64,000 nt of DNA from Warburgia ugandensis (Eukaryota; Streptophyta; Magnoliopsida; Canellales; Canellaceae), in the NCBI GenBank assembly GCA_035236585.1, contig CP141138.1, positions 31,693,437 to 31,757,436 on the forward strand. Direction: 5' to 3'. Below are positions 24,260-37,500 of the stretch, one piece after another; position 1 is the stretch's first letter; every line of letters starts with the position of its first letter. Below the pieces are notes generated by a model. The model was given only the letters and a program-made list of their open reading frames with translations. It was not told the DNA's origin and did no database searches. Position numbers and translations under genes: made by a program.

Positions 24260-26545
24260 TGTGACAACCCAAGTTTTTATAACACTTTTTATATGCAAAA
24301 GACATTTATATGGCATGATCGGTCTCTATTGAAAACCATTTTTAAAAAAAATCAAATAACGATGAAAGAATATTTTTCTTTTAAATTTATTCTTAAAAAC
24401 TCCAAGTGTCATTTTTCTTTTCTCAAAAGGTTTTTCAATGAAATGAGTACTACATTTACATCAAAAATCTGGCAAAGTTTCCTTTGTTTCTTGGATATAA
24501 GACACTTAAGGCATGTCATGCGAAGTACCTGATAGACATTCATTTAAATTATAAAACATGATTGAAGACTTTGTCTCCTTTTTTATAAAAAAAAACATCT
24601 AACCTTCAAGGATAATGTATTTACACAAAATAGTTGCCCAGAACTTCCACTCACAACACAGTTTGATAAGTTATCAAATACTTACATGTTCAAAAATACA
24701 ATAAAGTCTCTTTCTCTATTCAAATACTAATGATTTCAACACAATCTAAGTCTTACCTGTCCTTATCATGATCTTTCGTACTTGCACTCCTGTTCAAATA
24801 ATGGCTCCTATCACATGGAGTCCTCTATTTGAGATATTGTAAACAAGTACAATATCTCAGCAAGATTGTGCTTGTGGTGGAATAAGATGCAATTATGCAT
24901 AAAAGAATCATAATTTTATCATATAGATCAAATGTTCATACTACAAAAAATATAATCATTTATAGTTTACCCTAAAATATCTCAAAGTATTTATCATAGT
25001 AAGGAACTTATAATACATTTCATATACCCATAGTAAATTTAAGACATAGTTTTAGTATGCTACTAATAAAAAGAAATCTCAATGTATCCATACCAAAATA
25101 ACATTTCATAAATCACAATATATGTAAATACATGCCAATATTGTCCACTTTCAGAGAGATGGGCAACCGACAATCAACCTCCTCAAAATGCACCACTTTT
25201 TTATATACATAAAGGAGATGGGCTTCCAATAGTCACTCTGGCTACAGTCATGATATTGTCCTCTTCCCAAGAGATGGGCTACCCACAGTCATTGGTCGAG
25301 AATTTGTTTTATATGAAGGGAGATGCGCTACCCACAGTCAACCTCCTTAGAATGCATTGTTCCAAAGTCAGAGTATACAATAGATGCAATATTGTCCTCT
25401 TTGGTGGAGATGAACTACCCATAGTCATGCCTGAAGGATTTGATCCCACTAGGAGATGGGAAAACCACAATCATTGGTCTAGGATGCATTGTGTCATGAA
25501 CGGACAGACTGACTAACACTTCACAATAAACATGCATTGATACACGAGTGGTTTAATCATAATTCAAATACATCATGCATATTTACTTCATTCACCCCAT
25601 AGCCTAAAGAAACTCGTTTTAACAATCAAAATTCATGTATGCATATATATATATATATATATATTGCAAATCATAGTAAATCTTAATTCCACCTACCTCA
25701 AATGGAGATCTTTTGGTTCACTGACGTGAATAATTTATTCAGTTCACGCACACACTCCCGATCAATCACGCCTCTGTAACACTATAAACACACATTCAGA
25801 TATACAAATCTAGGATTTCTCTTAACTTCTTCAGTCTAGAAGTTTTCTCCAAGTTAGTCCCTATCAGTGGTTTGCACATGGCAAAGTGATCGCACTCATT
25901 ACTTCTCTAAGGGAATTTCATCAACTATTGATTGATTGCCAATTTAATGATCAATGGTTACTAATTACCAATCCACACCATTGGTCTTGTATTGGCTACC
26001 CACATCTCTTCTTAAGTGCTTGTAATTTCTAATGCATGAGACTACAACTTGCTTTCACTGTTTAGTGGCCTTAGGTTCTTGATCCATAACTAGATCAAAT
26101 CTTAGGTCGAAGTTGAATATTATTTCCATACTGTAGTCCTTAACACATCCTATAGTTGTGTTTTTAAATCTGATTAATATAAGAATCATCATGAATGGCT
26201 CAGATCACCTTCTTTTTTTTTTGAATTTTCTATCAAATTGAGGGTTGGAGAACTTACTGGTAGTGTCTGATCATCGATCAGACATTTACCAGTACTATTT
26301 ACATATTAACAAATTAAACAGCTAAGATTGTCTGATCGATTTAAGCCGCGATCAATAATCTCAGTCAACTCCAAGATATAGCTAGTGAGTGTTTACCTAT
26401 TTCTAATAATTGATCAGGAAACCAATGGTTGTAAGATTCTCAAAACCTAAACTCAACATGCAATCATATGGATCTAGGAAGAGAATCTAAATCATGAACT
26501 GGGTTTCATGGATCTTACCTACTGAGCAAGTCACCGTGCTTTTCC
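24260..26545 (-). mobile_element. 5' LTR of gypsy element 2, truncated or interrupted at its outer end
   Basis: Matches the 3' LTR from its inner end as far as the GTGCTTTTCCCT segment at 26534-26545 (19069-19080 in the partner). Beyond that the partner continues for about 620 bp to 19704, whereas here the sequence changes into a GCACATAG-rich array. The TRIM seen in the partner is absent. The MITE-like (AT)n run at 25641-25664 corresponds to the (TG)n run at 18183-18201 in the partner. Confidence 0.82.
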
Positions 26546-27000
26546 CTCTCCATAATTTGCACATCACATTGGTGTAGCACTCGCCCCCTGCATTGTACCC
26601 AACGCACAGCACATAGTGCACATAACATTGAGCATTGTGCACTACACCTAGCACATAGAACAAAGTGCACATGACACTGGGCACTACACACTACGTCTAG
26701 TGCATAGTGCATAGTGCACAGGCATAGCACATAGACACAAACCAGTGCACATAATAATGGGCATGCACAAAGCCCACTAACATAGGCCATAGTTCACATG
26801 GCACTGAATACTACACACAAACACATGCCACAGTGCACATAGCACTAGGCACATGTAGAATATAGAGGCAGAGCACATAGGCACAGACCATGGCACATAG
26901 TACTAGACATGTGCATATAGCTCATGGGCATGATGCATAGCACAAGGCACTATGTGTAAACACAAACCATAGCACACATAATGGTGTGTAAACATACAGT
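26546..27000. repeat. Degenerate array rich in GCACATAG / GTGCACAT
   Basis: About 450 bp in which GCACATAG, GTGCACATA, CACTACAC and GGCACA recur dozens of times without a fixed period. The small minus-strand frames (26487-26790) are cysteine-rich artefacts of this array. It sits at the end of the recognisable 24260 LTR, in a position like that of the CpG-rich islands in the LTRs at 10740-10970, 46270-46640 and 48672-48790. It may be the methylation-decayed form of such an island. Confidence 0.6.
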
Positions 27001-28062
27001 ATTTTGATGGGCTTGACATCATATGATTTTGGGAATTTTGAACCATCACTATACGTGTACATGTGCTAAGACTGGATAAAATAGTTGATGATTCTATGTG
27101 AGATGTGGTAATCGCATCGCATAAGTAAAATTGTAGTCTTGTAGATGATTTGTGAATGATGCATAGTGGGGTCCAAACCTATGATTCCATATGAATTTTT
27201 GTGATTAATATGAAATGTTTGACTTAAAATGATATTTCTTGCATATGTGAAATGATTAAGAATAGATTTATAATATCTAATTTCACATATGTGTATGGAA
27301 AATGTATTTAAATTCTCTTACATTACAAAATAGACATGATAGCAAAATCTTGATATTGATAGTACGCTGAGATTGCAATAGCACAAATTTTGATGATTTG
27401 ATACTACACCATTGGTGCAAATGTATGGGTAGAAATAAAAGCCTCTCTTGCAGTCGATACAAATAACGACTCTCATAGTTGATATAGATAGATCATTCTT
27501 ATAGTAGATATAGATAGATGACTCTTGTAGTTGATACATGATAATTATAACACCCTGAGAGCTCTATCCTAGGAGGATCAGATTGGCCGTTGGCCTCTGA
27601 TACATATAATTGCCCTAAGGGTCCTACATGCAGGAGTGTGTGTCACGCAAGACTACTTCCAAATGGATCCAGTGCCCCCATGAGGCCTAGTGTAGTGCGC
27701 AAGGTATCTGTGACCAAGCGTGGTAGGGCGACAGTCCTCAACATGCATAGTAAACCGTATAGTTACAGGAGATGGACTAAGATATCAGTCATACTCGAGG
27801 ATATTGACCAGCACCTATTTATGTATGTGATAGGATGTTATCACTCAGTGATATAATAGGAGATGATTAGATACGATATGATATGACAGGATTTCAAACA
27901 TCATTGTATATCTATAATTATAGGATTTTCAAAATGATTTGGACACCATGACATTTTGATTCAAGCATTTAATCATCTACATTGCTAAACTTAGGCATAT
28001 ATGATTGTCATGACTTTCAACTGAGTGGTTTAGGTATTTTTCTTCTGAGTAGTCATACTCAT
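27001..28062 (+). repeat. Diverged long-LTR fragment, plus orientation
   Basis: The part at 27548-27840 (AGGAGGATCAGATTGGCCG ... GGGCGACAGTCCTCAAC) resembles the GC-richer middle block of the plus-strand LTR at 49915-50150 (CTAGGAGGGTTGTAGGG...). Flanks are AT-rich and unrecognised. No gene; the frame 27590-27856 is not a known protein. Confidence 0.35.
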
Positions 28063-28559
28063 TGATATACATAAAAATATTACATATAATATCCTTATAT
28101 TTAGCAAGTTTTAATCCTTGATTTACTTTAAATATCACTAATTAGGGTTTATTTCATATTTTATAGGACTAAGATACAATTGAAAAAAGCACATTTTTGG
28201 CAAACTGAAACCCTAAATTTTATCCTTTGAGCAATATCATGGGCCAACATGCCATAAACCATGAAGTTCAAAAGTTCAAAATGCTATGCGGATCTTAGTA
28301 TCAAATTTAAAGTAGTCGAAAACCCTAAAGCATCAACCAACCTTGTCCGTACTAAAGAGAATGCCTTTATCATAGGTGAGGATGTCAAGTGTCTAATGAA
28401 TGAAGGCATGCATTTTCTAATGAATGAAGGCATGCATTCCTCCACCTTGGGAAGCTTCTAAGTGAAGCTAGATTTGCATACAATGAGTCACATGTATACG
28501 ATTTGTTTCTCAAGCAAAACAAGTTAGAAACCAAGCCCTACATGAAGACTACTTGCACC

Positions 28560-28613
<54 letters not shown>

Positions 28614-30810
28614 CAATCTTAGCTTCCTAGTGGTGGAGATATAAAAGGTTGGCTGAGGAGAGAATCAATGAGGATAAAGATTTTTGGATAGGGAAATCTC
28701 AATAAAATCCTAGCCATCCATTCAACAGTATGCTTAATCTTATGAATGAAAAGAATGGAGGAAAGAAGCTACTTTAGCCAACCAATCAATTGCCCATTGA
28801 AGATCATGTGGAACACTCCTTTATATCCACAATTCAACATGTTTTACAAGGTGGGGATGAAAAGGAAATAGAGATAAAGAGACAAGAAAGGATGGGAAAA
28901 GGGATAGGAAGGAGTTTCCTTAAGGAAACTTCCACCACCTTGAAGCATTCCACGTGAACTTCAAAAGGGCAACATTTAATGCAATCTAAATTCTCCCACT
29001 TTGGGACTTCAACATGAAACCACTAGAAGAATAAATATGAGAAGAAGTGAAGAAGAAACTCCCATCCTCATAGCCTCTCATGAGCAAGGCTAAGGAGAGG
29101 AAGAACATTTAAGGAAGGAGAATCATCATCAACATCCCAATCTTCCTTTTTCTATCACCCATCTCCATTCCATCTCATCTATGCACAAATCTATCCTATC
29201 TTTCTTTTACTATTAGCCCATCAACTAGACTACCATGGAAATGTGAAAATAATTAGTAAGGGCAAGCACCCTTACAAGATTAAGGGTGGATTTCATCACC
29301 ATCTCTTAGCCCAACTAAGTTAATCATCACTTGATACAATCCAGCCTTCCAAATTAAATTAAAATCAATTAAAAGAGACCTATAGTGACCCATGAACTCA
29401 TAGGACCCTCTTGGAAGAAGGATCTAATGGCCCCTACTTGATCAACTATGTTGGTAATTAAACGACTAGCTCTACTAGCACACTCGATGACTCAGATCAC
29501 CTATGACTAACTGAGGAGAGTGTGAAGTGATTGATTCATTGAGTATCTAACTATTAAGCAATAAGATAAATTTGAAAGATAGAAGGAGCTATTTAGGTTG
29601 GTATTAATATAAAAGAATTCCACATATAGAAATTCAAGAGAAATAAAAATTTCAGCTTGTTTTGCCTTAAGGTTAGATTTATTGTGTGTCTTGTTATTGT
29701 GCACCACTTGCATATAGGATACAACATTTAGTTTACAATTTCATTATTTAAAAAAATACAACAAATACTTTTCGTTGTAGACAAAGTTGAGTCAACCACA
29801 CCACCCACTAGTGTATGCATAACCTTTGATTGTTGAACCCAGGCTTAGTGTTTTTAGATCAGGAGATTGAATAGATTGCTAGTAAGGGTTAAGGAATCAA
29901 ATCAATCTCAATAACCCTACATTAAACATGGCCAATGGAGTAGTTGAGGTCAAGCCATTGAGAGACTACTCTATCCCTATCCAATTTAACTCTACATCAT
30001 GTATAAGATGTACTTTGGCATTTATTTAATGAACTTCTTTAAGGATTCTTGTTCTTAAATGTTTCCATTATCAAAGTAATTTAGATATAGATTGTTAAAA
30101 GTTATTGTTTCAGTTGCTTTATATGCTTGATTTGATTTGAAGTTCTAAGTTTCTAAAATCTGGGAAATTTTCTCCTTAATCGTTATGCTTTATTTCCAGC
30201 AATCAAAACATGTTAATTGCTTGAATCCTTAGGAATGGATAAAGCATCAAATTTGGCTATCTTTCAATGTATGAACCATGCGCACAATCCATGGATCATG
30301 CGCATGGTACTAGGTTATTTTCTTCTTTAATTTTTGGTTAATTTAGTTGCTCAATCTTGTTTTGATAGTTGTTAATTAGTTGTTTGTGTACTAGTTTAGT
30401 TTTATAAAGTTTTTTCTTTTGAGTTTTAGAGAGCTCCATTTTTAGAAAGCTTGTTATATAGGAAAGTCTTAAATTAGGAAACTTTCCTTTTTAGTAGTTT
30501 TCCTAAGTTAGTTGCTTACTTTAATTCATGCTTGTTTTGCATTTGTTTCTTTTGGTAAGTGCACATTAGTTAGTTATGTTTCTAATTTCATTGCTTATTT
30601 TTAATTTTAGCAAGTTTCCTTTAATTGTAGTTTATAATTTCATGCATTTACTTTCCTAGTTTAAATTCAAATCAATTCAATCCCTATCCTTGGCTGAAGT
30701 TAAGCACTTTAAATAAGATCCAATCTATTAATAATCTATTAGATTCCTCATGAATCGACCTCTCTCTCATGTTAATACTACATTGATTTGTGCACTTGCG
30801 AGTAATTTTA
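28063..30810 (+). repeat. Repeat family copy A (probable long LTR of an unclassified element)
   Basis: Starts TGATATACATAAAAATATTA. Matches copy B (from about 33795, plus) and copy C (from 60401 down, minus) over most of its length. Shared landmarks are AATATCCTTATATTTAG, ATCACTAATTAGGG, a MetThr-type start CCATGAAGTTCAAAA (not coding), ACATGTTTTACAAGGTGGGG (28833; 34887 in B) and TTCCTTAAGGAAAC (28915; 34978). The terminal TTTGTGCACTTGCGAGTAA near 30790 is typical of plant LTR ends. A TG start conserved in A and C, length near 2.7 kb and absence of coding suggest an LTR. A (CT)n tract at 28564-28611 is expanded from a short CT run that copy B retains at 34280-34290. Confidence 0.6.
28564..28611. 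repeat. (CT)n microsatellite
   Basis: About 24 CT units inside repeat copy A, after a GAAGACTACTTGCACCC flank also present in copy B, where only about five units occur. Confidence 0.95.
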
Positions 30811-31970
30811 AAGCTACACTAATTACATCCTTATTAGACAAGTCCTTCATGTTATAATAATTTTACAATACATAGCTTTCACTTAGTCACATTGTAATAA
30901 CACTTCCAATATCAAAATATGTTTATTCCTCTTTCCCATTCTCAATATAGTGTTTGACAAATAAAGATTGTGATTTAGAATCTCTAGCCTTTTGAATAAA
31001 AATGATTCATTCTTCAAATTGATAGATGTTAACTCTAGGATTCTTCGCCCCTTGAAATTAGGTTTCAATCTTTAACTATTTCTAATCTCATGTCACTTCA
31101 TATACATAAAACATCCAAATTCATGATTTGAAGTCACATTGACAACGTAGGCTAGATGCTTCCTTAATAAACAACTTCAAAATCTTCAGATGTCCATATT
31201 TGCCCTGAATTCTTATAACATCTAAAGAAATCATTTGTTCATTAATCTTTTACTTCTATATCACAGTCTTTCTATATTAAGAACTTATTCATAATCAAGT
31301 CTAAAATTAAAATCAAATTATCAGAATAGGTCAAATATTTTAATCTTGAATATCATTAGAATTCTTGCCATCAATACCTTTATGAAAATTTCATAATACC
31401 ACTAAAATTCAATTGAAAACATCTGCTATCTTTTTCATACTCATGCCATATTCCCTTGACCATAAAAGACTTCTTTTATTGTGATCATTTTAGGTTTCCT
31501 TCCATTACTCAAGCTAGTGTTGCATAATGACATTTACATCTTGCTAAGTTTAATGTATTCCATCCAAGTTTGAACTAATTTTTCTAAAATTGTTATATTA
31601 TCTTATACTCTAGTTCTTTTAGATCTAAGAACCATACTAATCTCATGGGAATACTCTTTTCCTTACTCATACAAGGACTAAAGGTTTTTTTATTTATTTT
31701 CTTAACTAATAACTTCACACTGAATCATTATCTCGAAGTATCATGAACTTCAATTAGATATGATTCTCATTCTCATATATTCAGGCCTTTACTAATCCAG
31801 TTCATTCTATGGCAACCTCCTAAGACAACTTTTGTTTCTCATTCAATAGTATTTCCCATATGACTTACCTCTATAACTCATACAAATAGCTACTCTCACT
31901 CATAATTCTTATTATGACTTTAGACATGTAAGATGCACTGTGAAAGGATGAACTGAGCTATGATACCAAC
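30811..31970 (-). mobile_element. Gypsy 5' leader fragment beside LTR at 31973
   Basis: A tRNA-Met-like primer site (minus strand GTTGGTATCATAGCTCAG, at about 31953-31970) directly adjoins the LTR to its right. The sequence further left is AT-rich, as expected of a chromovirus leader/gag start, but no protein homology can be read. It ends where repeat copy A begins, so the element is truncated. Confidence 0.5.
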
Positions 31971-31972
31971 TA

Positions 31973-33110
31973 TGATGACTTGGATTTCTATAACACTTCT
32001 TCACAATTCTTTTCAAGATGTGGGGGCCCAAGTTTGGAAAACTATTAAGAAAACAATTAGAGAAAAACATTTTCTTTGAAATTCATTTCAAAACCCTGAT
32101 TGTCATCCTTTAACTTCCCATTTATTCTCCAAATTAATCTAATTTAAATTTTTTGAAAATTCAAAATAAATCTTCTTTTCAATTGAACCATTTTTAATCC
32201 ATGGAATAAAAATCATAATATAACAATTTCTCATGTACGGTACTATAGCATTTTCATTTCATAAATCATGTCATAAATATTGCATGCATATTTACACATC
32301 ATCATTGCATTTTAAAAATAATTCATGAAATTCAAATCTCATGCAAATATCAAATCACATCATGATTTACCAAAAGATCATGCAATTTAGAAAATTTTCA
32401 TCTTAAGATTCTACCTACCTCGAATACGAACTATCCAATCCTTTAAGATATGCAATATGCTCAATCTATAATAATAAATCATATCTATCAATACATATGT
32501 ATATAATAATGTTAATGTTACTTTTCTTTTCCATAACTCTCAATTTTAGTTTATTTAATCATTGATCATCATTGATTAAGATGATTTTGTCTTTTCTTAT
32601 CATTGATCATAAATGTCTCTTTATTTTTGCTATTTAGATAGTCTAATTGTCCTCAATTCTTATTGATCTCTAACCTACAAATGGTCTATTTCACATTTCA
32701 ATGTTTTATCTATTGGCTCTCCCATTCGAGTCGTCCCTACTATTGTTCCAACCCATGCTAGTCAGATCCATTCATGGATAGATCATCAAAAGCAAATTGG
32801 AATGAAGATAGTAAAATAGGTGTAACAGAGGTGAAATGGCAGTGAAACCTACCTGGGGAGCTCATATAAGTGATTTGATTTCACTATTTTCCAATGAGGA
32901 TTGATGGGAATTGTTGGGCATGACATTTTTTGCCAAAATTTTCTAGCAATGGTTGGTCAGATCTCCATAATTTCTTAGAGATTTTGATTGTCTTATCTTA
33001 TTGTTAAAGATGAACAGCTCAGATCATTGATCCAAGCTGTCATTGTCTCCAATGTGCTCTATATGCACTTACGCGAGAGCTTCTCACCGACTTTAATGGC
33101 GTCATCAATG

Positions 33111-33167
<57 letters not shown>

Positions 33168-33699
33168 ATGGCAACTGGAAAGAGGTGACAACAACTAGGC
33201 ACAGGGACTAGAGCCTTTAGTGTGTGTAGTTTGGGCTCAATGCAATCTCAGTCAATGTATTGAGGACATATTTTTATTTATTTATTAATATTATTTATTT
33301 ATTTAAAAATTAATTTATTACATATAATGGTAATTAGTTTTTAGAAAAACCATTACAGCTTAATTATGGCTCTTTGAATTAACACATTTTAGAATTTAAA
33401 TAGTGAAATTCTATCAAGTAGGTCCCACTTAAAGTGAATTTACCTTTTTAAGCATTACTATTTTTAAATTTAAATATCTTAATTATAATAATTGCAAATT
33501 ATTTATCTGAACCCCAATTTTAGCATACTTAGTGTCACTAAAACTATTTTTTTACATAACATTGATGTTTCATCTACTAATTCTAAGTTTTTCACATCTT
33601 TAATTATACTAAACTTAATTTTTAAGAATTCTGAATCCTGGTTTCATTAAAATCATGCATAATAATTACTTAAATAAATTCATAAATTAGGGTAATACA
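31973..33699 (-). mobile_element. Gypsy LTR (about 1.73 kb), minus orientation
   Basis: On the minus strand it starts TGTATTACCCTAATTTATG (33699) and ends next to the primer site near 31973 (plus: TATGATGACTTGGATTTCTA). Its ends and the ACTAAGTATGCTAAAATTGG segment (minus strand, near 33530) are related to the other Tekay-like LTRs in the window, but it is shorter. A (CT)n tract lies at 33113-33166; the frame 32988-33188 runs through it and is not a gene. Confidence 0.65.
33113..33166. repeat. (CT)n microsatellite
   Basis: About 27 CT units within the gypsy LTR. It gives a false poly(Leu-Ser) frame. Confidence 0.95.
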
Positions 33700-33794
33700 A
33701 CAGAAGTGGTTAGGAGGTTTTGATTTTTCTGGTCTTTATTTTTGTCTTTTGTAGTGTTTCTTGAAGACTAGCAAAATGTAAATATGGGGTATTC

Positions 33795-36500
33795 AATATA
33801 CATAAAATATGCATATAATATCCCTATATTTAGTAAGTTTTAGACCTAAATTTACGTTAAGTATCACTAATTAGAATTTATTTCATATTTTACAAGATTA
33901 AGGTAAAACTAAGGAAAACACACATTTTTTGCGACTAAACCCTAAAAGAGCGCAATTTCGCCATTCGAGCAATATCATCAGTGCACATGCCATAAACCAT
34001 GAGGTTCAAAAATTTAGAATACTATGAGGTTGTCTGTATCAAATTCAAAGTAGTTAGAAACCCTAAAGCATCAACCAACTTTATCTGTACTAAAAGGAGT
34101 GTCATTATCAGAAGTGAGGTTGGCAAGCTTCTAATAAATGAATGCATGCATGCATTACACCACATTTGGGAGCTTATAAGTGAAGCTAGATTCACATACA
34201 ATGAGTCATATGCATATAATTTATTTCTCAAGAAAAACAAGTAAAAAATTGGGCCCCCATGAAGACTACTTCCACCCTATCTCTCTCTCTTAACTTCAAA
34301 ATGGGACCACACAAGGGAGTCCACGAGTTCAAGAAAGGGGAGGACATGTCACACATAAAAGCCATTTTTGCATGAGAAAATTAAGGAGAAATAATAAATG
34401 AAAAACTTGTAGTGGAGAGAGAATGAAGGGGAAATCTATGGCCGATATTTATCCATACTTTTGAAGCATTCATTAGCCAAGATCTACCCTAACTCAAGGC
34501 TACTTTAAAACATCTAATGAGAAGACACTTAAGCTAGGTGAAGCAAGGAGAAAGAGCCATGCAAGAGATGGAAGTAACGCATCCTATAGGTGGAGATCTT
34601 TTCGGTGGGCTGTCTAGCAATTTTTAAGGAGAAAAGCATGTTTCTCTTATAGGAGAAAACATATTCAATCTTAGCTTCCTATTGGTGGAAATATAAAAGG
34701 TTGGCTGAGGAGAGAACCAAGGAGGATAAAGAGTTTTGGATGGGAACATCTTAATAAAATCCAGGCCATCTATTCAAAGGTATGCTTAATCTTACGGCTG
34801 AAAAGAAGGGAGGAAGGAAGCTTCTTCAACCAACCAATCAACAACCCATTGAAAATCATGTGGAACACTCCATATCTATAATTCAACATGTTTTACAAGG
34901 TGGGGATGATAAGGAAAGAGAGAAAAAGAGATTAAAAAAAAAGAAAAAGGAAAAAGGGATAAGAAGGAAAGGAGGCAGTTTCCTTAAGGAAACTGCCACT
35001 TCCTTAAAGCCTTCCACGTGAACTACAGAAATGAGGCATTCAGCGCAATCTTAACACCCCCCACTTTGGTGCTTAAACATGAAACCACAAGAAGAAGAAA
35101 TAGGAGAAGAAGTGAAGATGAAGCTCCCATGAGGATAGCCTAAGGAGAGGAAGAGCAGTTGAGGAAGGAGCATCATAAACACTATCAACCCTCATCTTCT
35201 CTTTTCTATCACTCATCTTCATTCCATCTCATCCCTGCACAACTGCATTCTATCTATCTTTCACTCCAGCTGTCCACTTGAACGCATCTTATTCCTTTTC
35301 TCTTTCTCATGCCAATGCACCAACCATCCATATCATCTCTCGCTTATTTCTTTAGCACATTCACTATAGCAATCGTGTTCTTCTCCTTCTCTAAATCCAT
35401 TCCTAACACTCTTTCTTATCATGAAAATCCAACACATCTCTCCCACTCTCTTCCCATTGTTTTGTACACACCACATTTCCATACCATTCTTTTGTTGCAA
35501 TTCACATCACCCATCTTCCATCTTCCACCTTAAACCGTTCAACACCATACCTTCCTTTCTGCGCATCATTTAAATGCCTAACCCTCATCTTCTATCCCTC
35601 TTCGTCTTCCAAATAAACCTCTGTACAACGTTCCCAGTTTTTTTTCTGTTAACACGAATTTTGTCTTACCACCTCTCTAACCTTCCTTGCAAGCTACCAT
35701 ATTTCTTGATTTAGATGATTGGCTGATGAGTTGTCTTCTAGGTTAGTGGTTGTTGGGTGATGTCCTCTAACCTTGTTGAGTGACACAATGAGGATAAGAC
35801 ATCGATTGGATGATGAAAGTAAGGTGGTAGCACGGGTTGTAAAAGTTCTAGAGTGATCTTATTGACTGACACGACGAGAAAGCAATGAATTCGATTCCAT
35901 TCCATAGGATGTGTTTCTTTGTTTTTATGTTATTTAAATTCATGTACTTTTTTTAATTCTGGAGCAATAAAAATTCTATTTTAATTCTTCCGTCATTAGT
36001 TGTTTGATTTAAATTGCTTTACTTTTCCATTTCATTACTATTAGATTTTGATAATGTCAGTTCAATCTAAATTAGGTGGTTTAATAATTGTCATATTCAT
36101 AAGATTAAGTTTAGTATAATGTTAGAAATTAGTATGCTAGGCTAAGTCTTCACCCTAGGGTTAGGATGAAACCACCTTTGTTTAAGTACATTCACTGTAA
36201 GTATTCTTAAGTTTTAAAAAGTGCTTAAATATCAATTATAGGCCTAGCAAATTAATTTATATAACTAGTGATTGCTTAAGGTTGAGATACTAATTATGTT
36301 AGGATAATTAAGTAAGTATAGACAATCTTACACAATTTGTGCCCCAAGAAGACAAACTATGCTTGGAATAATAAACTTAATTATGTAAAACCCTAAAATT
36401 GAGAAAATACAAATATTAGGACCTTTTAATACTCACTTGAATTTGGATATATTTACGTTTAATGTCGTAGATTCTAAACCCTGGACTTAAATTAATCAAA
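33795..36500 (+). repeat. Repeat family copy B
   Basis: Begins TCAATATACATAAAATATGC and follows copy A in the same orientation as far as about 35300. Its later part matches copy C (GTTGAGTGACACAATGAGG at 35776; inverted near 57990). It lies 3 kb downstream of copy A in direct orientation, so A and B could be the two LTRs of one non-autonomous element whose interior was replaced. The right boundary is uncertain. Confidence 0.55.
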
Positions 36501-37383
36501 CACATGATTCCCACAAAACTTTTCAATTAATGGCACCTGCGGTCTTGCCGATCTTATTCGGAAAGTCAAACATCATAAGTGGTTAGGAACAGCTTTATCA
36601 AGGAGGAACAAAAACACCATCAGTTCGTACATTGCTATTTGAACTCCTTGCTATAATGTTGGTAGACTTCAGAAGACTAGCCGATGACCAACCAGACTCA
36701 AATAGTTATCCATGTCATTAATAAAGGTCTAAGGTTTCTTTGTTACACATCGTGGCATCAAAACCAACCCATTAAGATCATGGTCCTTCAAGCAATACCG
36801 TCACCAAAGCCATTGACAAGATGTCAACCGGCGTGGGGCAGATGTCAACCGGCCTCCCAGCTAATGAAAAAGAAAAGTCATTAACAAGAGAAAAAACACC
36901 CAATGAAGCCTTCCACAAAATTAAGCATGCTTGTTGAGACCTTCAAATTTTAGGAGCAATAACAGATGATGAACTTTCCACATTAGAAATTCTAGTGCTC
37001 TATAAATCCACCTGGTGCTTTTAAGGCAGACCATCTGCTAACCAAATCAGAGTATGACACCAAGAGAAATCACGTCAGATGAGAATCAAACATAATGGGA
37101 TCTGCTTATACAATTAGCAGTAAGTAATCCTTCACAAAACAATAGCCACACATACAGCCCAGCAAATGTTAACAAATTCTCTACCATGCGCGGAGGAAAA
37201 TAATGAATTAACATCCCAAAATCATCAGTTACAAGCAAACAAAAAACTTCTTGTCTGTTCATTTGGTAATTGGCAGGGAGGGAACAGAAAAAATTCCAAC
37301 CAAATCAAACTCTTACAACAGCTGCAACCACTACTAGCAACACAATAATTACTGCTCGCATTTCAAATGTGTGCATACAATGT
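36501..37383. other. 3' flank of the MRT4-like gene, nothing recognised
   Basis: No repeat family or gene could be assigned. The frames 36684-36884 and 37166-37348 show no known protein. The transcript of the minus-strand MRT4-like gene would end somewhere here. Confidence 0.4.
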
Positions 37384-37500
37384 CTATGATGATTCCACAT
37401 CTGAATTATATGAGCCTTCTCTGTAGACTTCAAGATCCTCAGGACTCCATCTACAAATGAGGTGGAGGCGGAAGGTAGCCATCCTCACTCCAAGCAACCG
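37384..37500 (-). CDS. MRT4: MRT4-like exon 8 (last)
   Basis: Acceptor TTTAACAG. Encodes RLLGVRMATFRLHLICRWS through PEDLEVYREGSYNSDVESS and ends with TAG at 37386-37384. Frame intact; this is the conserved C-terminus of the family. Confidence 0.93.
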   Translation of the reverse strand, partial: RLLGVRMATFRLHLICRWSPEDLEVYREGSYNSDVESS

